From positions 23,536,171 through 23,600,170 of the forward strand of contig CP137680.1 of NCBI GenBank assembly GCA_037976565.1: a DNA stretch of 64,000 nucleotides, given 5' to 3'. Source of the DNA: Mesocentrotus franciscanus (Eukaryota > Echinodermata > Echinoidea > Camarodonta > Strongylocentrotidae). Positions within the stretch are counted from its first letter, which is position 1; each line of letters opens with the position of its first letter. Below, one piece after another: positions 57,136 through 64,000 of this stretch. The position numbers and the translations under genes were made by a program. The notes below the pieces were generated by a model. The model was not told the DNA's origin, made no database searches, and saw nothing but the letters and a program-made list of their open reading frames with translations.

Positions 57136-57966
57136 GATCCTTTAACCAGCATGAAGCATTTGAAGCAGATGACTGAGCGAGTATTGTTTTAGTCCATGTC
57201 ACAACGCTGTAGTGATATTATGGATCTTCCTATTAAAGATATGAGCTGGAAGGAAGTTCACATGGGGTTGGATGATCGAATGATAAAGATAGGTAAATAT
57301 TATTAATCACGTTGTTTTATTAATCAAATATCTGTTATTTTGAAGTAGGGAGAAAAAAAGCCTCCAAGCATTGAGGAAATAAAAGAAAAATTATGTAAAA
57401 GCGAACAAGAAGAAAGAAAGACTGCTTCTGAACGCAGTATACATTGACACTCCATTATAAAAAATGGGAACATCTGTTCATTGACAAGAGAATTAATGAT
57501 GAGGACCGGAGGGGTGCGCTCAGTGCGCAAATTATGCATTTTGAACATGACATTTGTATTGAATCATTTTGAATGAATACAATAAAGAATATTACAAAAC
57601 AAAAAAGCTAACCGTGTATCCGATTGAATGTGTGTTGGCTAGAGCTGGCTTGTTGTGGGCTGGTTTATTGTAGGCTAGCTTGACACAACTTACAAGCTGA
57701 TGCTAGCTACTAAGGCTCGGCTCGCGCCTAGCCTGAACATATAACGTATTTTCAGTTCTGTGTTGGATCCTCTATATACTAGTAGGTAGCGCGCCGCCTT
57801 CGCCCGGCGCGCGCGAACGTCATGTGCGCTCCGTACTTACTACTAGCATATTATGTTGCAATTTCTAATGCATGTGTAGATCACTATAGGCCTAGTGCAG
57901 TGTACTTTGCAATAGTAATTCCTCCAGCTGTTCACTATTCTAATATTCTGATGCTTTACTTTTAAA
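57136..57966. other. Flank between the foldback structure and a possible plus-strand gene
   Basis: Mostly AT-rich. A short CpG-dense segment with gcgcgcc / ggcgcgcgcg words at 57787-57830 could mark a promoter for the candidate exon at 57967. Confidence 0.35.
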
Positions 57967-58016
57967 ATGGGGAAATCGAAGAAAGGAAAGATTAAGCAGG
58001 AAGTTAACCTAAGTTC
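57967..58016 (+). CDS. Candidate first coding exon of an unidentified plus-strand gene
   Basis: An ATG in context aaaatggg opens 16 codons reading MGKSKKGKIKQEVNLS, then two bases and a strong donor (TC|gtaagtatt). The peptide is basic, like the start of a nuclear or nucleolar protein. A CpG-dense segment lies 140-180 bp upstream. No following exon was found before the window ends, and I do not recognise the protein. It could be chance. Confidence 0.35.
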
Positions 58017-58439
58017 GTAAGTATTATTGATAATTTCATTGCATTTTGTAGAACATGATTAATGTGATCGAGACTGAGTCAGTGTTACAACTTACATATG
58101 ATTGTTGTGTGATCGAGCTACCGAGTTTGTGGCTGTAACTTGTAAGCTCGACATGCATGCACGAATAAGACCGTGTGCATGTGCTATGCCGGGCATGAAA
58201 TGAAATGAAATGAAAAGCGGCATGAACAGAATGATGGGTAGCGTCCCCGTGCAGTGTGCTGGCATGAATGATGGGTGATCCTGTATTTTCTGACGTTATC
58301 ATTGTGTCGACTCCTAGATCTAGAAGGCTAGAGCCTCAAAAAATTGTTATTCGTCACACTTGACTTATCATCAAATTGACCTGCATAAGCCAGATGTCAT
58401 TGACATTAGTGATTAGAGTCTAGACATAATTACTAGACC

Positions 58440-58818
58440 GAAAATATCCGGGGGGTACCCATTTCAAAAACAAAACTGATTCACCAGTTATGAAATGAAA
58501 TACTCACAATTATAATTTACAAGTAATTCTACGGTATAATCTACTCGAATTTTGAATGTAATTGCATCTCTTATTTCCTGGTACCAGTTTCTATCTTTTT
58601 TAGTCCTAATTTATTTTAAAAATTTGCAGTTTTCCTAAAATTACTTTTTTTTTATCCGGTGGAATTGCGACTAAGGCTATGTCTTGGCTCCTCTTCTCGC
58701 CGACAGTATCGATTTCACGAGATGTCTAGCTAGTAAGCTCTTTGTGAAATGGTTTAGGAAGATCAGAGACATCTCCGTAGTTGGCAGATAAAGTTATGAC
58801 TGTCTTGTCGCTGGTTTC
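58440..58818 (+). repeat. 380-bp direct repeat, copy 1
   Basis: From gaaaatatccggggggtacc to tgtcttgtcgctggttt. The second copy starts exactly 2040 bp later, at about 95 percent identity by eye. Confidence 0.88.
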
Positions 58819-58867
58819 TCTCGAAACCGTCATAAGTCTAACTTCTTAACTAAATCAGCGTTAGTGA

Positions 58868-59997
58868 GCTTTCTTCTTCTTCTTCTTCTTCTTCTTCAGT
58901 AGCAGTACAGGCCACCGTCAGGTGTATTGTCATACTGTTAAGGTGCAGTGCAGATGTGTGTACAATGTCTGATAAGGGGTACAGTTAACTGAGTGCGAGT
59001 AAAAACAACTACCGTTTAGCGGAGCTGGGTCTTTTGTACCTCTAGCTTGAAGGTGTTAATAGCAGAGGTACAATTGACGGTGTTCTGAGGAGGCAGTTCC
59101 AGAGTCTTATAGCATCCGGAAGAAGCTCCTCTGGTAGACCAGCGTTCGGGCAAAAGGAACTACTATCTTCTTGGAATGCCCTCTGAGCAGGGATGTAGAT
59201 GGAATGAGGGAAGTGTGTGGGATGTCTATCATCGAGTTGGTGATGTGATAGACCATCACCACCTTAGCCTGCGCCCTGCATTCTTGTAATGATGGCCACT
59301 TGAGCTGGTTCAGCATTGCTGCTACGCTGCTTGTCCTGCGGTGGTCATTGAAGATGAAGCGGACATATCGTCGTTAACCATTTCAAGCTTCTTGATGTTT
59401 GCTTGCGTGTGAGGGTCCCATATGATGCTGGCATACTCCATGATTGGTTGAAGGAGAGTGTTGTAGCACAGCACTTTTACCTTTCTGGGGCATGGTCGGA
59501 TATTCCTTTGAAGAAAGGCACGGGTGGAGTTGGCCTTTTGGTGACAGTGTTGATGTGTTGGTTCCAGCTGAGGTTCTTCTGCAACTCGACACCTAGATAC
59601 TTCGCTGTATTTTTGTCATCTAGGGTCTGTCCGTGGATGGAGTAGGATTTGATGATGGGTTTGCGTTTATTGGTGACATGGAGAACCTGACATTTCTGTG
59701 GGTTGAATTCCATCAGCCAATCACGCTCCCATCGTTGGAGCGAGTCGAGATCCTCTTGGAAAAGTAGGGCATCTTCCTCTGTCTTGATGTTGCTGTATAG
59801 CATACAATCATCAGCGAGAGTCTGGCTGTAGAGTTTGGGGAGAGGTACTCTGGCAGATCGTTGATGAAGAGGAGAAACAGCATTGGGCCGATAACACTGC
59901 CTTTCGGGACGCCAGATGTTACTTGGCTGGTGTTGGAGGTGGATCCTTCCAGTACAACCTTTTGGGTCCTGTTACTCAGGAAGTCATATCTCTGTCA
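58868..59997 (-). mobile_element. Truncated non-LTR retrotransposon (LINE), reverse transcriptase part
   Basis: Minus-strand fragments read in order as the 3' half of a LINE reverse transcriptase: [20 protein letters not shown], then ADDC (catalytic Asp pair), FNPQKCQVLHVTNKRKP, KYLGVELQKNLSWNQHI, and finally LKWPSLQECRAQAKVVMVY. The parts lie in different frames. One break is just before the ADD motif near 59800 and others lie near 59470 and 59390, so it is dead. The 3' end carries a GAA repeat tail (ttc on plus, 58868-58896). The same 3' end occurs at 40095-40153. Confidence 0.88.
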
Positions 59998-60479
59998 TAA
60001 CTTTTTAGTCGATGGGCAGCGCCATCACATGTCATTTATTGGGTAGACTATGGCTGGCAAAAAGGACAAGAAATCCTCCAGCTATGATCTTTCTACACAT
60101 TCACTTTTTATCATTTTTTATATTTGAAAGTCTTATGAAAATATGCCATGTTTATATCTAAGGCTTTTTCCACTTAACTAAACTGATTATACGCATTTAT
60201 TTCCACATTGTAAAATCCTCGAATGGATGGGTAATCTGCCACGGCAGGCAAGCCATAGTCAGAAGTCTATTCTCTAGTTTTCAGACCCATAATCTTATCA
60301 TAATCCACAATCTTCAAATGTGTAAACTGAATAGTTTAAAACATGTGTTTTAACATTTGGAATTTTGAAATTTTGTTATTTAAATATTGTGCTGATGCCT
60401 AAAACATTGGACAAAATGTTCATAACATCATATTTTTACTAAGAATAATATAAGGGTGTATTTTCATAAACTATCAAAT
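59998..60479. other. AT-rich spacer, nothing recognised
   Basis: Between the LINE fragment and the second direct repeat. No coding or repeat signal seen. Confidence 0.45.
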
Positions 60480-60862
60480 GAAAATATCCGGGGGGTACCC
60501 ATTTCAAAAGCAAAACTGATTCACCGGTCATGAAATGAAATACTCACAATTATATTTTACAAGTACTTCTATGGTATAATCTACTCAAATTTTGAAGTAC
60601 TGTATATTGCATCTCATATTCCCTGGTACCATTTTCAATCTGTTTTAGGCCTAATTTATTTAAATAATTGCAGTTTTCCTAAAAATTACTTTTTTTTAAT
60701 CCGGTGGAATTGCGACTAAGGCTATGTCTTGGCTCTTCTTCTCGCCGATAGTATCAATTTCACGAGATTTCTAGCTAGTAAGCTCTTCGTGAAATGGTTT
60801 AGGAAGATCAGAGACATCTCCGTAGTTGGCGGATAAAGTTATGACTGTCTTGTCGTTGGTTT
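60480..60862 (+). repeat. 380-bp direct repeat, copy 2
   Basis: Matches 58440-58818 throughout with scattered substitutions. The 1.66 kb between the copies contains a LINE fragment. No open frame is shared by both copies. Confidence 0.88.
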
Positions 60863-61115
60863 TGAGAAACGGGCCCCTGGCTCTGACCGCCTCTATAGTA
60901 CATAGACTGAAGTACGTCCTATGGGGTACTGTGTGGAAGGAATGGTACGGTTCGGCCAGACCGAGATGAATGAGATATGCAACGAGTTTTTCCACTCTTT
61001 AGAGTTTACGTCTTCATATATCCACTTTGGCTGCAGTGCAATATTGCATTGAATCTTATTAAAAATAACATATAACACAGAAATATTTAATTTGACTTAC
61101 GATAGCTTGCTCATT

Positions 61116-61470
61116 TAGGCCATTAAAATGTTTAGCGTCCTGCCTTTTTGAAAAATAGGAAGGAGGAGGCCCTTTTTTTCTTTTTTTTTCTTTTTTTTTC
61201 TTTTTTTCAAAATGGCCGCTCGGTACAGTTTCCCTGACGTCCAGCCAGCGCGTCCGGATATTTTTCAAGATGGCCGCCAGCATTTACATTTTTTTTTTTT
61301 TAACTTCAGGAAAAGATCATTTAAGCAGTATGTTTTTCATGCTTTTTCATTTTTTTTTTTAAAGAAAAAAAGAAAAAAAAGGAAAAAAATTGAAAAAAAA
61401 AGCAGGCTGCCCCCAAAAAGGAAGCAGGCGGGACGCTAAACATGATTTTTTTTTTTTTTAAATGGCCTTA
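61116..61470. mobile_element. Foldback MITE rich in A and T homopolymers
   Basis: Arms taggccattaaaatgtttag then cgtcctgcct on the left, and gcgggacgctaaacatg ... aaatggcctta on the right. The centre has poly-T and poly-A runs and two aagatggccgcc-like words. No coding frame. Confidence 0.75.
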
Positions 61471-61871
61471 GATCCTAAATTAATGATTCATCCGAGAAAA
61501 GTCTTGTCCTCAACATGATTTGCTGTGCAGCCATCTTGATTTGAATTAATGAATATTTATATTTTTTCCCAAACATCCTAGTTCTGATATCGAATAGTTT
61601 TCCCAAACCCTAGTTCGCGCGAGACAGAAATACCCGTCTTGTAGTGTGAATTCTTTAATAAAACTGACATTTGTCAACTTTCCTCATACGCAGACGGTTT
61701 CCCTTACGGTCACACAAGCGCAAATCTGTCCAATTCCCTCCTCACAACGTTATGAGTCATTTTGTCCACTTTTGGGCCAAAATGACCATTTGGGTCACTA
61801 TTGTACTAGTATTGGCCAGAGTAAATTTTTTCCCTCGTTATTATCTGCAAAGGAGATTTGATGGGACTATC

Positions 61872-62266
61872 AGAGCTGCCAACTAGTACGGATTTCCCGT
61901 AATTTTCACGATTTTTTTTTTTTTTTTTTTTTAAATATGATTTATACTAGCGAGTGCTGTGCAGTATGCTGGCCATCCAACACTCGCTGAGAAAGACAGA
62001 AAAGTATCAAGTATTCTCTTAATAGAAGCCAATTTTTCATGGAAAACTGATGAGTTGTGATGACCTGAAAATCATTATTTAGCAACTTTGTGTGAGTAAA
62101 ATCACCAAAAATTTCAGATAATCATGCGCGCATGCGTCCGCGCAGTGTTGGCGTGCTGTTTTTTGTAGATTCATAGCGCCGCATAGGAAATTACTGATTT
62201 ATTCCCCAAATTACTGATTTTGAGCCTTTTGATTACTGATTTTCTGTTCTGGAGGTTGGCAGCTCT
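61872..62266. mobile_element. hAT-like MITE, AGAGCTGCCAAC ends
   Basis: Ends agagctgccaac and gttggcagctct are perfect inverts. The flanks ggactatc (61864-61871) and ggactatt (62267-62274) are an 8-bp target duplication with one mismatch. The interior has a 20-base T run and repeated attactgattt words. Confidence 0.82.
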
Positions 62267-62299
62267 GGACTATTAATATACATGTATGTATAAATGTGC

Positions 62300-64000
62300 C
62301 CTGGGGGGTGTTTCACTAAACGCTAAAATCAATCTAAAATTTGATCCGATCGATTTTAAGCTGTTTCATGTAATATAATCGCTTTTAAGTTAGAGTGTGA
62401 TCCATATCAGTTGTGACGTTAAATCTGCTAAAGTGACCCCAACAGTAGGCTTAAAGAAATGACGATGACAGCCAAGTTAGGATACGTTGCATAAGATGCA
62501 GTTCATCTGTAATATCAATAAAACAAACAATCATAAGCATGTGTACAAATTTACATTCCTGAATTTGCATGAATAAACAAATATCTATTCTATTGCACAA
62601 CTAGCTTGCCATAAATGACCTTAATATGCATAACTGAGTAAATAAAACCTTCTAGAATCGACTTTGTGAGTGAAGCTCACCTGTGCAAACACAAACTGTA
62701 TCACTGCCTCATTTGTCTCATTCTCACGAGCTGTCCCAAATTCTACCTTTGTTTACAAATACAAATCTTATAATTCATACCTCTCTATCTTGTAGGTTAA
62801 CGTCATACACATATACATGTAAACCCTCGATCAGCCTTATTTCCTGCCTCTATCTTACACTCTTTACTTGGTTCCTGAACTAAAATTCCTATTTGCTTGT
62901 ACACCTTTGACATTCTTTATAACCAAGGAAAACACTTCATACTCTTGTTTCATGTCAATTATCATCACTCATTACACACAAATCTAAATTGTCCGTAACA
63001 CAAACTGATATATGCACAAACTGTGCATTCACACACGTTATCCTACGTTTGTCTATATGTGGTGCTACATGCATAAATGACACCTTTAACATACTTTTTA
63101 TCTTAAAATTACAGAAACTAGATTTATGTCTTGTGCCATCTTTGGCCTCATACAATCAACTAACGATTGATTTATAGAAATAATAGCTTTATATAACTTA
63201 CAACATTGGGCTTGTCTCGATTGTCGGGAATTACTGATGGAATCACTGTCCACAAAACAGTTCAAATTTTGTGACTTTTAGGCTGGCGAACTACAAATGC
63301 GGCTAAAAATCGATTTTAAGTTAGAGTGTGATCCATTTCAGTTTTAAGATTAATTTTATTCTTATTCATTCGATTATTGATATGCTATGTTAAGCATTCA
63401 TTGGCTGAACAGGTGTTTTGACTAACTACAATTTGATCATGCATTGCTAAATGGAGAATTCTGTTCAAAATTAATGGCAATTTTACTGTTTTACTTTGTT
63501 TTAAAATTCCTCTTGTTACTGTTTTCTTCTCACTCTCAAAAGTGCCCCCTTTCCATTCTGTTGTGTGCTCCCTTTTCTATATTTTTCTTACCATATCTGC
63601 TTACAACTATGTGCCGTTATTCCATTCATATACTCTCTCTCTCATTAACATACAACGACACTCCCATCACAACACTTTGCTTTCCACCCCTTTCAAAGTG
63701 ATCGTTTTGTTCTTTCATGAACCCTCCCCCTCAACAAATAAATAAATAAAGTACAAAAATTAATAAATAAACACTACCGGTAACTTATAAGAAAAAGTAT
63801 TGCTAGGATATTTCAATACTCACCATCAAACATACACACCATCATTGAATCACATCATTGTCCTTTTATTTATCATCATTTCATAATTACCAGCATACAA
63901 TCTCATCCATTCATTTTTTGCCTCCCCCTTTAACTTGTTAAATGACAAACAATACAGATTTAAAAGCTTCAATGTCTAATCAATATGCTTATGCTTTAAT
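62300..64000 (+). mobile_element. Large ATCGAT-rich element, copy 2 (runs off the window)
   Basis: Starts cctggggggtgtttcactaa, as at 21091. From 63310 it tracks the interior of copy 1 (ttattcattcgattattgat, ttctgttcaaaattaatggc, cctcccccttt aacttg). Two differences stand out: about 900 bp (roughly 62412-63296) absent from copy 1, and about 270 bp near 63485-63745. The right end lies outside the window. Confidence 0.75.

Noticed and set aside
58440..60862. LTR retrotransposon bounded by the 380-bp direct repeats
   Set aside because: No TG...CA ends, primer site or polypurine tract; the only coding relic inside is a LINE reverse transcriptase.

Overview
The window is eukaryotic nuclear DNA from a marine invertebrate, most likely an echinoderm and probably a sea urchin. 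Support: genes are split by GT-AG introns, the sequence is AT-rich with many short inverted-repeat transposons, and several repeats look familiar from echinoderm genomes (tRNA-derived SINEs ending in ATT repeats, GGGGTGTTTCAC foldbacks). The species assignment is recognition, not proof. Three things fill the window: two complete protein genes on the minus strand, a possible first exon on the plus strand, and a dense stack of nested mobile elements.

Region by region. (1) 293-6733, minus: a four-exon SLC16 / monocarboxylate-transporter-like gene, 587 codons when spliced, with inverted-repeat elements in its largest intron. (2) 6.7-18.3 kb: no gene. It holds microsatellites, a three-copy 1.3-kb tandem array (8711-12779) with a hAT-like insertion in one copy only, two tRNA-derived sequences and a 500-bp ATC repeat. 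(3) 18675-41259, minus: a complete 17-exon SDAD1 (SDA1 domain containing 1) gene. Spliced, it gives 694 aa against about 687 in human. It acts in 60S ribosomal subunit biogenesis. Its introns carry at least nine inverted-repeat elements, several with visible target-site duplications, plus SINEs and a LINE 3' end. (4) 41461-57135: a large foldback-type structure with inverted arms of degenerate tandem repeats, starting only 200 bp upstream of the SDAD1 start codon. A 10.5-kb Ty3/gypsy LTR retrotransposon (41997-52518, minus) has inserted into it. Its LTRs are nearly identical, yet gag and pol are broken by several frameshifts. (5) 57.1-64 kb: a possible first coding exon of a plus-strand gene (57967-58016), a 380-bp direct duplication flanking a truncated LINE, two more inverted-repeat elements, and the start of a second copy of the large repeat that sits in SDAD1 intron 15.

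The two genes share no evident pathway: one is a plasma-membrane solute carrier, the other a nucleolar assembly factor. SDAD1 has an ETS-type site and a CACGTG E-box just upstream of its start codon, which fits a ribosome-biogenesis housekeeping gene. I found no CRISPR array, rRNA gene or convincing functional tRNA gene. The most informative part of the window is the insertion history: nested elements with target duplications, empty-site comparisons inside a tandem array, and a young retrotransposon inside a foldback repeat.
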